Part shown: positions 35,469 through 44,997 of the stretch, in pieces
Layout of the letters: every line of letters starts with the position of its first letter
Position numbering within the stretch: the stretch's first letter is position 1
From: Blastocatellia bacterium
Lineage (GTDB): Bacteria; Acidobacteriota; Blastocatellia; UBA7656; JADIYM01
Assembly: GCA_016705245.1 (NCBI GenBank)
Contig: JADIYM010000019.1
Coordinates: 22,113-86,112 of the forward strand
DNA length: 64,000 bases
Reading direction: 5' to 3'
Position numbers and translations under genes: made by a program
The notes under the pieces: model-generated
Told to the model about the DNA's origin: nothing
Seen by the model: the letters and a program-made list of their open reading frames with translations, nothing else
Database searches by the model: none

Positions 35469-38400
35469 CTACGGCAGCGGAGCCCCATCGATCAGATCGA
35501 GAACCGCATCGAGTCGATACGACCTCAGTGCGCCGAACAGCTCGTCGGCGAGCTCCGGGTCAATCTCGCGAATCTGCGGCACGGCACGCTTCGCGCGTTC
35601 GACGTCGCCTCGACCGAGCGCATCCGCCAGCTCCTCGAGTACCGGGCGAGGCAGCCTGGCGAAGCGCTCGCGCGACAGCGCTGAAGCATCGAGCGGTTCG
35701 GAAGTGAATCCGTCCTCCGGCTCGTAGTCGAATCGCAATCCGAGATGCTCCGCCAACGCGTCAACTATCGCGTCCGTCCGGAACGGCTTGGTCAGAAACG
35801 TGTCGCATCCCGAGTCGAGGATCTCCTGACGGTCCGTCATGTACGCGCTCGCCGTCAGGGCTGCGACAAAAGTCCGATGTGATCCAGCCGACTCCGCCTC
35901 GAGCGCTCGGATTGAGCGTGCGACCTCACGACCCGACATTTTCGGCATCCGGATGTCGAGAAAAAGCACGTGCGGCTGGAATCGCTTCCACTCCTCGACC
36001 GTCTCGAGTCCGTCGCCAGCCTCCCGGACCTTGAATCCCATTGGATCGAGCAACTGCACGAGCAGGAGTCGGTTCTCGCGCGTGTCGTCCGCCACCAGTA
36101 CGCGAACGACGCCCTGGCCCGGCGAAAGTCCCAGTACCCTCGCCCGATGGCGCTGGACTTCGTTGGCGTCTCCCATCGGCAGTGGAACCGTCACCGTCAG
36201 CGTCGTGCCGGCGCCGAGCTCACTTCGAACGGACACATCGCCACCCATCAAATTCGCAAACTCTCGACTGATGGCCAGTCCAAGTCCGGTTCCCTCTCCG
36301 GAACGAACGCCGCTGTCGGTCTGGACAAAAGGCTCGAAGAGTTTCGGAATCTCGCCCTCGGCGATCCCGCAACCCGTGTCCTCGACCTCAAACGTCGCGA
36401 CACCGCTTCGCCACGAAGCGCGCACGTGCACCGTACCCGTTTCGGTGAACTTCACTGCATTGCCGAGCAGGTTGATAAGAATCTGACGAAGCTTGACCTC
36501 GTCGCCACGAACGGCCTTCGGGACCGAGTCGTCTGCTTCGACTGAGAGATTGAGTCCCTTGCCTTCGACCCGCATTCGCATCATCTGGTCGAGGCTTCGC
36601 AGCATTTCCCGCAGGTCGAACGCCGTCGCGTTGAGCACCAGCTTGCCGGCCTCGATCTTCGACAGAGACAAGACGTCGTTGATGAGCGAGAGAAGGTGCT
36701 CACCGCTTCGCTGAATGATCGATAGCCGCGTGCGATCCACGTCCGTGCGAGCCGGCTCACGTTCCATCAGTTCGGCGAATCCGAGCACGGCATTCAACGG
36801 AGTCCGCAGCTCGTGCGACATGTTCGACAGGAACGTGCTCTTTGCGCGGCTTGCCTCGAGGGCGAGTTTCTCGGATTCGAGGGCCCGCTGCTCCGAGATC
36901 CTCAGCTGCTCGACGGTCCGTCCGAGCTCCGTAGTTCGCTCAACCACCGCGGCCTCGAGCTCGCGCGTTCGCGTTTCGAGGCGGCGAAGTCTGAGCTGCA
37001 CCGTCAGGTAAAGCAGGCCACCAAAGAGGCCGAGCCAGAGAAGTATCGCCCACCAGGTTCGCCACCATGGCGTCGGCAGCACGAATCGAAACACCGCGCC
37101 CGTCTCGCTCCACACCCCGTCGTTGTTCGATGCCGAGACGTGAAACGTGTATTCGCCGGGCGACAGGCTGTTGTAGAAGGCGACGCGTCGCGTTCCGGCG
37201 TCGACCCAGTCGCGATCGTATCCCTCCAGCCGGTAGCGGAAGAGGACCCGGTCCGGTTCCACGAAGCTCAGGCCGTCGTAGCGGATCTCGAACTTGGAGC
37301 TCTCGGATGACAGCGTCGCGACGTTTCCGGGCTCGATCGTCTTGCCGTCAACGACGACACGGTCGATTGCGACTAAGGGAGCAATCGCATTCATCCGCAG
37401 GTCGCCCGGATCGATGAAAGCCAGACCGCCGACCGTCGGAATCACGATCTGCCCATTGGCTCGGCGCCAGCCGGCAGGTTGCGACGCCCCGTTGCACTGG
37501 TTGCTTCCCATGCCGTCGACACGTCCGTAAGCCTCGCTCGAGACCGATTCCAGAACTCCGTCGGCGACAGCCACGAGCTCCGCGCGAGCGACACGAAAAA
37601 CGCCCTTGTTGCTGCTCAACCAGAACTGGCCGCGATCGTCCTCGAGGATCTGAAAGATCCGATTGTCGAACAGTCCCTGATCGACGGTCAGCTTCGCGAT
37701 CGCGCCGTCGCGCATCCGATTGAGTCCGCCGCCCGTGCCGATCCACATGTCTCCGGCCGAATCCTCGTACATCGCGAAGACCGAGTCGTTCGCGAGACCA
37801 TCCGCCGTCGTGACCGTAGTGATTCTCGACTCGGACGACCTCCGGGGATCGAAGACGCTGAGTCCGCCGCCGCCCGTTCCAATCCAGATGGCGCCGGACC
37901 GATCCCGTTTAAGAGCCCGCACGTCGTTTCGCGCGAGCCCGTCCTTCGACGAGAGATTCCGGATCGAACCATCCCGGCCAAGGATATCGACGCCGCCGCC
38001 CACCGTGCCGATCCAGATGTTGCCGTCGGCATCGTCGCAGATGGCATACACGACGTTGTTCGAGAGCCCGGACCCGGTGTTCCACGTCTTGAGCTGACCG
38101 TTCTTAAGCCGGGAAATCCCACCGCCGTTCATACCGATCCAGATCGCGCCGTCGCGGTCTTCGAAGAGTGACCGGACGAACACGTCGGGAAGGCCCTCCT
38201 TCGCCGCGAAAACGGTCACCGTGTCGCCAGAGAGACGGTTGACGCCGCCGCCATCGGTGCCGATCCAGACGTCTCCCCGCGAGTCTTCGAGCACGACGCG
38301 GATGTTGTTCTGAGACAACCCGTTGAGCGTCGTGAAGTTGACGATCTTCTCGTCCTTGAGCTGCGTCACGCCGCCGTTCGTTCCCACCCAGAGGCTTCCC

Positions 38401-39365
38401 TCGTGATCAAGCGTTAGGGACCGAACCGCGTCGTGGCTCATTCCCTGCCTTGCTGCGAGGTTCGTGAACTTGCCGTCCCGGAAGCGGCTGATCCCGGCAC
38501 TCAGGGTACCAATCCAGATCGAACCACGTTTGTCGGGAAGGACCGACGAGATTAAGTCGCTCGCAAGTCCGTTGCGGGCAGCGGTGAAGACTTCAAGTTG
38601 ACCTTCGTGAACCCGGACAACCCCGCTGCCGTTTGTCCCGATCCAGATCGATCCGTCGGGCGCTTCGGCGATCGCCGCCACCAGCGTGTTTCCGGGACCT
38701 TCTGGAAGTGCAAACGGAACGAAGCGCCCGTTCTCGCGGACGCAGACGCCCCCGCCTTCGGTTCCGATCCAGAGTCGGCCGGCGGAGTCTTCGCACAGGG
38801 ATCGAACCGCGTTGCCGACAAGTCCGTCGGCCGTCGTGAATGACTCGAACGAAGTGCCATTCCAGCGGGCGAGCCCCGCATTCGTTCCGATCCAGAGCGA
38901 CCCGTCATCAGCCGCCAGCAGCGCAAACACGAAATTGTCAGGCAATCCGTCCGCTGTGGTGAAGGTGGTGAACGTTCCACCCGCGTACCGCGTGAGGCCG
39001 CCGCTGAGCGTTCCAATCCAGAGCACCCCGTCGCGGTCCTCGACTAGCGACCGGATGGAGCTGCTTTTGAGTTGCGGCACCGATTTCGAATCAAAGATCG
39101 TGAAGCCCACGCCGTTGAATCGCACGACGCCTTCGTACGTGGCCATCCACAGATAGCCGTCGCGCGTCTGGAGGATCGCGCTCACCGTGCTTTGCGGCAG
39201 TTCGTCCTGCCAGACTGCCCGCCCGAAGTAGGAAAGCGGTCGCCCCGGATCGAGCGCAGGCACAACCAACGAGCCGGCGGCGACCAGGACTATGGCAACG
39301 ACACCTAGCGCCCTGGCAAGCGCTGACAGGTAGGCATTGTGACGGTTCCGGACGGAGGGGCGCAT
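35469..39365 (-). CDS. Hybrid sensor histidine kinase with two-component propeller sensor
   Basis: 1298 residues. An N-terminal membrane segment (VVAIVLVAAGSLVVPAL) leads to about 13 propeller repeats with the signature WIGTxGGG, forming two 7-blade-type beta-propellers outside the inner membrane. A Y_Y_Y domain (RYRLEGYDRDWVDAGTRRVA) and a second membrane helix (WAILLWLGLFGGLLYLTVQL) follow, then a coiled coil, the HisKA H-box FLSNMSHELRTPLNA (His851), an HATPase_c domain (LINLLGNAVKFT, DTGCGIA, GTGLGLAI) and a REC domain with Asp1137 in LFLDIRMPKMSG. A short helical C-terminus lacks an obvious HPt histidine. Such proteins typically sense polysaccharides or oligosaccharides; ligand unknown here. 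Divergent from hrcA. Confidence 0.94.
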   Translation of the reverse strand: MRPSVRNRHNAYLSALARALGVVAIVLVAAGSLVVPALDPGRPLSYFGRAVWQDELPQSTVSAILQTRDGYLWMATYEGVVRFNGVGFTIFDSKSVPQLKSSSIRSLVEDRDGVLWIGTLSGGLTRYAGGTFTTFTTADGLPDNFVFALLAADDGSLWIGTNAGLARWNGTSFESFTTADGLVGNAVRSLCEDSAGRLWIGTEGGGVCVRENGRFVPFALPEGPGNTLVAAIAEAPDGSIWIGTNGSGVVRVHEGQLEVFTAARNGLASDLISSVLPDKRGSIWIGTLSAGISRFRDGKFTNLAARQGMSHDAVRSLTLDHEGSLWVGTNGGVTQLKDEKIVNFTTLNGLSQNNIRVVLEDSRGDVWIGTDGGGVNRLSGDTVTVFAAKEGLPDVFVRSLFEDRDGAIWIGMNGGGISRLKNGQLKTWNTGSGLSNNVVYAICDDADGNIWIGTVGGGVDILGRDGSIRNLSSKDGLARNDVRALKRDRSGAIWIGTGGGGLSVFDPRRSSESRITTVTTADGLANDSVFAMYEDSAGDMWIGTGGGLNRMRDGAIAKLTVDQGLFDNRIFQILEDDRGQFWLSSNKGVFRVARAELVAVADGVLESVSSEAYGRVDGMGSNQCNGASQPAGWRRANGQIVIPTVGGLAFIDPGDLRMNAIAPLVAIDRVVVDGKTIEPGNVATLSSESSKFEIRYDGLSFVEPDRVLFRYRLEGYDRDWVDAGTRRVAFYNSLSPGEYTFHVSASNNDGVWSETGAVFRFVLPTPWWRTWWAILLWLGLFGGLLYLTVQLRLRRLETRTRELEAAVVERTTELGRTVEQLRISEQRALESEKLALEASRAKSTFLSNMSHELRTPLNAVLGFAELMEREPARTDVDRTRLSIIQRSGEHLLSLINDVLSLSKIEAGKLVLNATAFDLREMLRSLDQMMRMRVEGKGLNLSVEADDSVPKAVRGDEVKLRQILINLLGNAVKFTETGTVHVRASWRSGVATFEVEDTGCGIAEGEIPKLFEPFVQTDSGVRSGEGTGLGLAISREFANLMGGDVSVRSELGAGTTLTVTVPLPMGDANEVQRHRARVLGLSPGQGVVRVLVADDTRENRLLLVQLLDPMGFKVREAGDGLETVEEWKRFQPHVLFLDIRMPKMSGREVARSIRALEAESAGSHRTFVAALTASAYMTDRQEILDSGCDTFLTKPFRTDAIVDALAEHLGLRFDYEPEDGFTSEPLDASALSRERFARLPRPVLEELADALGRGDVERAKRAVPQIREIDPELADELFGALRSYRLDAVLDLIDGAPLP

Positions 39366-39451
39366 ATGGACGCGCTGAGGCTACCACGGACCACGAAAAA
39401 TTCACGATTTGCCTGCGGTCGGCGCCCTTTCCGGGGCGCCATGGGCCCAAC

Positions 39452-39481
39452 TTGACACTCCAAAAGAGCGGATGGTACGGT
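39452..39481 (+). promoter_or_regulatory. Probable hrcA promoter
   Basis: TTGACA (39452-39457), an 18-bp spacer and TACGGT (39476-39481), 50 bases before the hrcA start. A perfect -35 with a weaker -10. The CIRCE operator that usually overlaps such promoters (TTAGCACTC-N9-GAGTGCTAA) is not present; only a CACTC half-site is seen. A GGCGCCC/GGGCGCC hairpin lies just upstream at 39421-39440. Confidence 0.5.
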
Positions 39482-39531
39482 AAGCGTTCTGAATAGACCG
39501 TAAATCCTTGAGCCGGTTGGCGATTGCCTCT

Positions 39532-40611
39532 ATGCGGAGAGCGAGAGACTTCACTTTCGACGACCGAAGCCGTGAGATCCTGACAACGGCGATACGTCTG
39601 TTCGTTGCCACGGGAGAGCCGGTCGGTTCACGTGCACTGTCGCGACTATCGCGAGAGGGCCTCTCGGCAGCGACGATCAGGAACATCGTCGCGGACCTGG
39701 AAGAGGCCGGGTATCTCTATCAGCCACACACGTCCGCCGGTCGTATTCCAACCGACAAGGGATATCGGTTTTACGTCGACAACCTCATCGGCCAGCTCAA
39801 GATCTCGAAGCACGACGAGGCGCGGATTCAGCGGGGACTTATTGACGAAGAGACGATGCTGCGACCCGAGTCGCTCATGGAGCGCACGTCACAGATGCTC
39901 TCGCAGGTCTCCGACAACGTCGGCGTCGTCGTCTCGCTTTCTCGACAGCAGGACTCGATCGAGCAGGTCGAATTCATCAAGCTCAACGACGGTCGCGTCC
40001 TGGCGGTGACTGTGCTCCGAGGCGGAGAGCTGCAGAACCGGATCTTCCGTCTCGACGAAGACATCTCGCAGACCGAGCTGGACCGCACGGCCCGCTACAT
40101 GACCGAGAACTACCGAGGTCAGACGTTGACGGATATCCGTGAACATCTGCTGGCGCAGATGTCGGAAGAGCACGCGTTGTATGACCGTCTGCTTCAGACG
40201 GCCATTCTCGTGTGCGAGCGCGGTCTCGTCGACGACGGAGTGGCCGATGTCTACGTTGACGGCGCCTCGACGATCATCGAGAAGCCCGATTTCGCCGACA
40301 CCGAGCGCATGCGTTCCCTGTTCCGGATGTTCGAGGAAAAGAGCCGGCTCGTGAAGCTCCTCGATCAATGCCTGACGGCTCCACTGCACGGTGGCGTCCA
40401 CATTCAGATCGGCGCCGAGACACGGACTCCGTGGCTGCGGGACTGCGCAATCATCGCGTCACCATTGCACGTTGGAGACCGTGTGATCGGCGGCATCGGT
40501 GTTGTCGGACCGTCCCGGATGGAGTACGCTCGGGTGATCGGAATAGTCGATTACGTCGCAAAGCTCTTCGAGCGAACCCTGCTCGACAGCCGCAACATCG
40601 CCGTGCGGTAG
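39532..40611 (+). CDS. hrcA: Heat-inducible transcription repressor HrcA
   Basis: 359 residues from ATG 39532; a TTG at 39508 in frame is less likely. N-terminal winged helix (LTTAIRLFVATGEPVGSRAL, LSAATIRNIVADLEEAGYLY, PHTSAGRIPTDKGYRFYVD), then the HrcA inserted dimerisation domain and a GAF-like core (VSLSRQQDSIEQVEFIKLND, VHIQIGAETRTPW, IGVVGPSRMEYARVI). HrcA represses chaperone operons through CIRCE and needs GroEL for activity. It leads hrcA-grpE-dnaK-dnaJ here, so autoregulation is expected, though no CIRCE was found. Confidence 0.95.
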   Translation: MRRARDFTFDDRSREILTTAIRLFVATGEPVGSRALSRLSREGLSAATIRNIVADLEEAGYLYQPHTSAGRIPTDKGYRFYVDNLIGQLKISKHDEARIQRGLIDEETMLRPESLMERTSQMLSQVSDNVGVVVSLSRQQDSIEQVEFIKLNDGRVLAVTVLRGGELQNRIFRLDEDISQTELDRTARYMTENYRGQTLTDIREHLLAQMSEEHALYDRLLQTAILVCERGLVDDGVADVYVDGASTIIEKPDFADTERMRSLFRMFEEKSRLVKLLDQCLTAPLHGGVHIQIGAETRTPWLRDCAIIASPLHVGDRVIGGIGVVGPSRMEYARVIGIVDYVAKLFERTLLDSRNIAVR

Positions 40612-40695
40612 TGTCATGCCCCCGCCGCCGGAGCGATGGTCGGAAAGATACCCTTGACGGTACGACCCTGAAGTTCAAGGACACACAGACACGAA

Positions 40696-41619
40696 ATGTC
40701 CGATCAGTTCAAACACTCGCCCATCAACATACCGATCGCATCAGGAGATGACGACGTTGCGACCGATTCGGCGGACGTCATCGAGATCGACGGTGACGAC
40801 CTCGTGTACGACCCGGATGACTTGATCGTTGACGATGAGGCCGACATCGAAGTCGAGGTCGCGCCGGAGTCCGAGTCCGACGATCCGGTTTCGCGAAGGC
40901 CGACAGTCACCGAGTCCATCGATCCGTACATCCCACCCCCGGCCAGCGCCGAGGCGGAGGCCGTTCAGGCAGACAGCGCTTACGACAACGCTATCGATGC
41001 GACCGAGGTCGACTCAGATGACGGCGTTCTAGCGGCCGCTGCCATCGCCGACGACGGCGCGATCGAGGCCGATGTCGACGATGCGCCTGGCGTGACGGCT
41101 GGCGGCGAGACGACGACTGTCTCGAAGCAGGCGGTCATCGACCTCATGCAGGAGCTCCGACAGAAGTCTGAATCCATTTCGCGTCTGTCGGAAGAGCGAA
41201 CGGATCTCTACGACAAGCTGCTTCGGAAGCAGGCCGAGTTCGAGAACTTCCGAAAGCGCGGTGAGCGCGAGATGCAGGAGGCTTACGTCCGCGCACGCGC
41301 CGACCTGCTCTCGGACCTGCTGCCTGTACTCGACAATTTCGACCTGGCCGTTCAGCACGCCGACACATCGAATCCGGACGCAGTGCGCGAAGGCGTTCAC
41401 CTGATTCACAAACAGCTTTTCGATTCGCTGTTCCGACTCGGGCTCGAACCGATCGAGGCCGACGGACAGCCGTTCGACCCGGAACTGCATGAAGCGGTCG
41501 CCACCGAGCCGACCGATGAAGCGCCAGACCACACGGTCCTCATCGTGTTGCAGCGCGGATACAGGCTCGGAGACCGGTTATTGAGGCCGGCGCGTGTCAA
41601 AGTTGCGGTGACGCCGTAA
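40696..41619 (+). CDS. grpE: Nucleotide exchange factor GrpE
   Basis: 307 residues, much longer than the usual 180-200 because of an acidic, Asp/Glu/Ala-rich N-terminal extension of about 140 residues with no repeats of known type. The GrpE core follows: a coiled coil (LMQELRQKSESISRLSEERT), then KQAEFENFRKRGEREMQEAY, DLLPVLDNFDLAVQHADTSN, FDPELHEAVATEPTDEAPDH and VLQRGYRLGDRLLRPARVKV. It exchanges ADP for ATP on DnaK. The extension may be disordered and regulatory, as seen in some other phyla (inference). Confidence 0.95.
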   Translation: MSDQFKHSPINIPIASGDDDVATDSADVIEIDGDDLVYDPDDLIVDDEADIEVEVAPESESDDPVSRRPTVTESIDPYIPPPASAEAEAVQADSAYDNAIDATEVDSDDGVLAAAAIADDGAIEADVDDAPGVTAGGETTTVSKQAVIDLMQELRQKSESISRLSEERTDLYDKLLRKQAEFENFRKRGEREMQEAYVRARADLLSDLLPVLDNFDLAVQHADTSNPDAVREGVHLIHKQLFDSLFRLGLEPIEADGQPFDPELHEAVATEPTDEAPDHTVLIVLQRGYRLGDRLLRPARVKVAVTP

Positions 41620-41649
41620 GCTCGGCCCACCCTGGAGGATGAGAACTGC

Positions 41650-43527
41650 ATGGGCAAGGTGATTGGCATCGATCTCGGTACGACGAACTCCTGCGTCGCA
41701 GTGATGGAGGGCGGCGTCACCCAGATCATTCCCAACAAGGAAGGCGGCCGCACGACGCCATCGGTCGTCGCCTTCACCGAAAAGGGCGAGAGGCTCGTCG
41801 GTCAGATCGCCAAGCGTCAGGCGATCACGAACGCCTCGAATACGATCTATGCGGCGAAGCGGCTCATCGGGCGCAAGTACAATTCGCCCGAGGTCCAGCG
41901 CGCCCAGGATCTCTGTCCGTACGAAATCACCGAAGCCTCCAACGGCGACTGTCGGATTCGGGTCAGATCACGCGACTACAGTCCGCCCGAGATCTCGGCA
42001 ATCCTCCTGCAGCGCCTCAAGGCCGCGGCCGAGGACTTTCTCGGCGACGAGGTGATCGAGGCCATCATCACGGTTCCCGCCTACTTCGACGACATTCAGC
42101 GACAGGCGACGAAGGATGCGGGCAAGATCGCGGGTCTCAACGTCCAGCGCATCATCAACGAGCCGACGGCGGCGGCACTCGCGTACGGTCTCGGCAAGAA
42201 AGAGACCGAGAAGGTAGCGGTCTTCGATCTTGGCGGCGGCACGTTCGATATCTCGGTGCTCGAGATGAACGATGGCGTCTTCGAGGTGCTCGCGACGTGT
42301 GGCGACAGCTTCCTCGGTGGCGAGGACTTTGACCAGCGGATCATCGACTGGATGGTGCAGGAGTTCAAGACCGAGACGAACATCGATCTGCGACAGGATC
42401 GTCTTGCGCTGCAGCGACTGAAGGAAGCTGCCGAGCGGGCGAAGTGCGAGTTGTCGACGGCGACCGAATCGCACATCAACCTGCCCTTCATCTCGGCAGA
42501 TGCTTCCGGGCCGAAGCACTTCAACAAGACGCTCACGCGAGCGAAATTCGAAGAGCTCGTCACGGACCTCGTCGAGCGCACGGTCGAGCCGTGCGAGAAG
42601 GCGCTGTGGGACGCAAAACTTCAGTCAAACGACATCGACAAGGTATTGCTCGTCGGAGGCCAGACTCGCTCACCGATCATCGTTCGTCGCGTTCGAGAGA
42701 TCTTCAACAAGGAACCGTCGAGCGAGATCAACCCCGACGAAGTCGTCGCCATCGGAGCAGCCATCCAGGGCGGCGTACTTACCGGTGAAGTGAAGGATCT
42801 CGTCCTGCTCGACGTCATTCCTCTCTCGCTGGGCATCGAGACTCGCGGCGGACTCTTCACGAAGATCCTGGAGCGCAACGCGACGATTCCGACGAAGAAG
42901 GCGTTGACCTTCACGACCGTTGCCGACAATCAGTCGGCAGTCGAAGTGCACGTGCTTCAAGGCGAGCGAGAGATCTCTGCCGGCAACCGCTCGCTCGCGC
43001 GATTCGAGCTCGTTGGCATTCCTCAGGCGCCGCGTGGCATTCCCCAGATCGAGGTCAGCTTCGAAGTCGATGCCGACGGAATCGTCTCGGTGTCGGCGAA
43101 GGACAAGATGACCGGGCTCGAGCAGGCGATGAAGATCACGCCCTCGTCGGGCCTCTCGGCAACCGAGATCTACGACCTGATGGAAGAAGCGCAGCGCAAC
43201 TCGGACGCCGACCGTCAGATGAAGCAGATCATCCTCTCGAGGAATCGGCTCGAAGGACTGCTGCAGAATTCGCAGCGCTCGTTCAGCGAGTTTGGCTGGA
43301 TGCTCTCGGCTCAGGATCAGGAGATCGTCCGCAACGCGCTCGAGAAGGCGCACGCGGCGTGCGCGAGCGAGGATGGCGACGCCATACGAGCCGCCCTCGA
43401 GACGCTCGAGCACTCAGCCAGGATGATCACGGATGCGATGTTCAAACCGGCCTCGGTCTCGAAGCCGGACGATGACGATGGCGTGATCGAGGAGGGCGGC
43501 ACCAAGGCGCTGCCGGAGTCGACATAG
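41650..43527 (+). CDS. dnaK: Chaperone DnaK (Hsp70)
   Basis: 625 residues; AGGATGAG precedes the ATG. N-terminal ATPase domain with GIDLGTTNSCVAV, IITVPAYFDDIQRQATKDAG, RIINEPTAAALAYGLG, AVFDLGGGTFDISVLE, and VLLVGGQTRSPIIV; substrate-binding domain with LLDVIPLSLGIETRGG and the beta-domain lattice; then the helical lid. The C-terminus ends EGGTKALPEST rather than the common EEVxD/EEVK-like tail, and is a little short. DnaK folds and protects proteins with DnaJ and GrpE, its operon neighbours. Confidence 0.97.
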   Translation: MGKVIGIDLGTTNSCVAVMEGGVTQIIPNKEGGRTTPSVVAFTEKGERLVGQIAKRQAITNASNTIYAAKRLIGRKYNSPEVQRAQDLCPYEITEASNGDCRIRVRSRDYSPPEISAILLQRLKAAAEDFLGDEVIEAIITVPAYFDDIQRQATKDAGKIAGLNVQRIINEPTAAALAYGLGKKETEKVAVFDLGGGTFDISVLEMNDGVFEVLATCGDSFLGGEDFDQRIIDWMVQEFKTETNIDLRQDRLALQRLKEAAERAKCELSTATESHINLPFISADASGPKHFNKTLTRAKFEELVTDLVERTVEPCEKALWDAKLQSNDIDKVLLVGGQTRSPIIVRRVREIFNKEPSSEINPDEVVAIGAAIQGGVLTGEVKDLVLLDVIPLSLGIETRGGLFTKILERNATIPTKKALTFTTVADNQSAVEVHVLQGEREISAGNRSLARFELVGIPQAPRGIPQIEVSFEVDADGIVSVSAKDKMTGLEQAMKITPSSGLSATEIYDLMEEAQRNSDADRQMKQIILSRNRLEGLLQNSQRSFSEFGWMLSAQDQEIVRNALEKAHAACASEDGDAIRAALETLEHSARMITDAMFKPASVSKPDDDDGVIEEGGTKALPEST

Positions 43528-43553
43528 CCGCCGCCCATCCGTCGAGTTTCGCG

Positions 43554-43587
43554 AAGGCGCAAATCGAGAGGTCATCGTTTGCGCCTT
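43554..43587. terminator. Hairpin between dnaK and dnaJ
   Basis: AAGGCGCAAA (43554-43563) and TTTGCGCCTT (43578-43587) are perfectly complementary around a 14-base loop. Only one further T follows, so it may be a partial terminator or an RNA-stability element lowering dnaJ relative to dnaK. Confidence 0.5.
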
Positions 43588-43653
43588 TGACGTGTGGAAC
43601 GGCTTCGAGAGTGTGTCGCTTCCCCTATTGGTTCTGATGGAGATCGAGAATTC

Positions 43654-44766
43654 GTGAGCAGCAAACGCGACTACTACGAGGTCCTCAACGTCACACGGAC
43701 GGCGACCGACCGCGAGATCAAGAGTGCCTACCGGAAACTTGCGGTGAAGTTTCACCCGGACAAGAACCCCGGAGACTCCGCGGCCGAGGAACTGTTCAAG
43801 GAAGCCGCCGAGGCATATGCCGTTCTGAGTGACCCGGACCAGCGCGCTCGCTACGACCAGTACGGGCACGCGGGATTGCGCCAGACGGCGCCGGACTTCT
43901 CGGGTGCGGGATTCGCCGGTTTCGAGGACATCCTCGGCGACATCTTCGGAGACATTTTCGGTTCGGCGCGCAAGCGATCGACCGTGCGTCGCGGAGCGGA
44001 CCTGCGGTACGACCTCGAGATCAGTCTCGAGGAGGTTCTCACGGGTACATCCCGGTCGATTCAGATTCCACGGCTCGAAACGTGCGAAACGTGTACCGGA
44101 GCCGGAACGGCCGAAGGCTCGAATCCAATTCCCTGCCCGACGTGCGGCGGATTTGGCCAGGTTCGATATCAGCAGGGGTTCTTTTCGGTCAGCCGGACGT
44201 GCAATCACTGCCGCGGCACCGGGAAGATCATCGAGAATCCCTGTCAGGACTGCCGGGGGGAAGGACGAATCGAGCGCGAGCGGACGATCGAGGTCAACAT
44301 TCCGGCCGGAATCGATTCGGGGTCGCGGATCCGGCATCGTGGAGAAGGTGAAGCCGGGGCAGGAGCCGGCCCGGCGGGCGATCTCTACGTCGTCGTCCAC
44401 GTTGCGGACCATCCTCATTTCGAGCGGCAGGACACGAATCTCTACACGACGGCCCCGGTGTCGTTTGGCCAGGCGGCGCTCGGTGCCGAGATCGTCGTGC
44501 CAACACTCGACGGCACGCAAACGCTTGCCATCCCCGAGGGCACGCAGACCGGGTCGGTCTTTCGCCTGAAGGGCCAGGGGTTGCCGGTCCGTGGGGGACG
44601 TGGGCGCGGTGACCTGTACGTGGCCGTCACGGTTGTCACGCCGACAGGACTGAATCGCGAGCAACGGAAGATCCTCGAAGAGCTCTCTCGCATCGAGTCA
44701 CCGGCGTCGCCTGCGGCCGACGACGAGAAGGGACTGTTCGACAAGGTCAAGGACATGTTCTCGTAG
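43654..44766 (+). CDS. dnaJ: Chaperone DnaJ (Hsp40)
   Basis: 370 residues from GTG 43654 (GGAG at 43639-43642). J-domain RDYYEVLNVTRTATDREIKS with HPD in VKFHPDKNPG; a Gly/Phe-rich stretch (SGAGFAGFEDILGDIFGDIF); four zinc-finger repeats CETCTGAG, CPTCGGFG, CNHCRGTG and CQDCRGEG binding two zinc ions; then the C-terminal substrate-binding domains (IEVNIPAGIDSGSRIRHRGE, FERQDTNLYTTAPVSFGQAA). A complete type I DnaJ that delivers clients to DnaK and stimulates its ATPase. Last gene of the heat-shock operon. Confidence 0.97.
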   Translation: MSSKRDYYEVLNVTRTATDREIKSAYRKLAVKFHPDKNPGDSAAEELFKEAAEAYAVLSDPDQRARYDQYGHAGLRQTAPDFSGAGFAGFEDILGDIFGDIFGSARKRSTVRRGADLRYDLEISLEEVLTGTSRSIQIPRLETCETCTGAGTAEGSNPIPCPTCGGFGQVRYQQGFFSVSRTCNHCRGTGKIIENPCQDCRGEGRIERERTIEVNIPAGIDSGSRIRHRGEGEAGAGAGPAGDLYVVVHVADHPHFERQDTNLYTTAPVSFGQAALGAEIVVPTLDGTQTLAIPEGTQTGSVFRLKGQGLPVRGGRGRGDLYVAVTVVTPTGLNREQRKILEELSRIESPASPAADDEKGLFDKVKDMFS

Positions 44767-44779
44767 ATCGTCGCCTCGT

Positions 44780-44982
44780 TTGACCCAGAACCCCGAGCGC
44801 AGCGAGGCGGCGCCTGTGGTCTCTCACATCGTTTTGACCGGCCGTGAGATCAGGCTACGGTTGACCCAGAACCCCGAGCGAAGCGAGGGGCCGACTGTAG
44901 CCTCAACCGACCGTAAGGTCCAAAGTCGGCCCCTCGCTGCGCTCGGGGTTCTGGGTCAACAGCGGCCTGATCTCACGGCCCG
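44780..44982. repeat. Long inverted repeat with three copies of a 28-nt motif
   Basis: Copies of TTGACCCAGAACCCCGAGCG plus AAGCGAGG or CAGCGAGG lie at 44780-44807 and 44861-44889, and an inverted copy at 44930-44959. Copy 2 and the inverted copy are extended on both sides (GGCCGTGAGATCAGGC with GCCTGATCTCACGGCC, and GGGGCCGACT with AGTCGGCCCC), giving arms of about 55 nt (44841-44895 and 44926-44979) around a 30-base loop. It separates the convergent dnaJ and DUF3108 genes, where it could act as a bidirectional transcript end. Confidence 0.85.
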
Positions 44983-44997
44983 TCGCCTCGAACGCCG

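Noticed and set aside
44780..44982. CRISPR-like array
   Set aside because: Three copies only, one inverted, with no regular spacers and no cas genes; it is an inverted-repeat hairpin.
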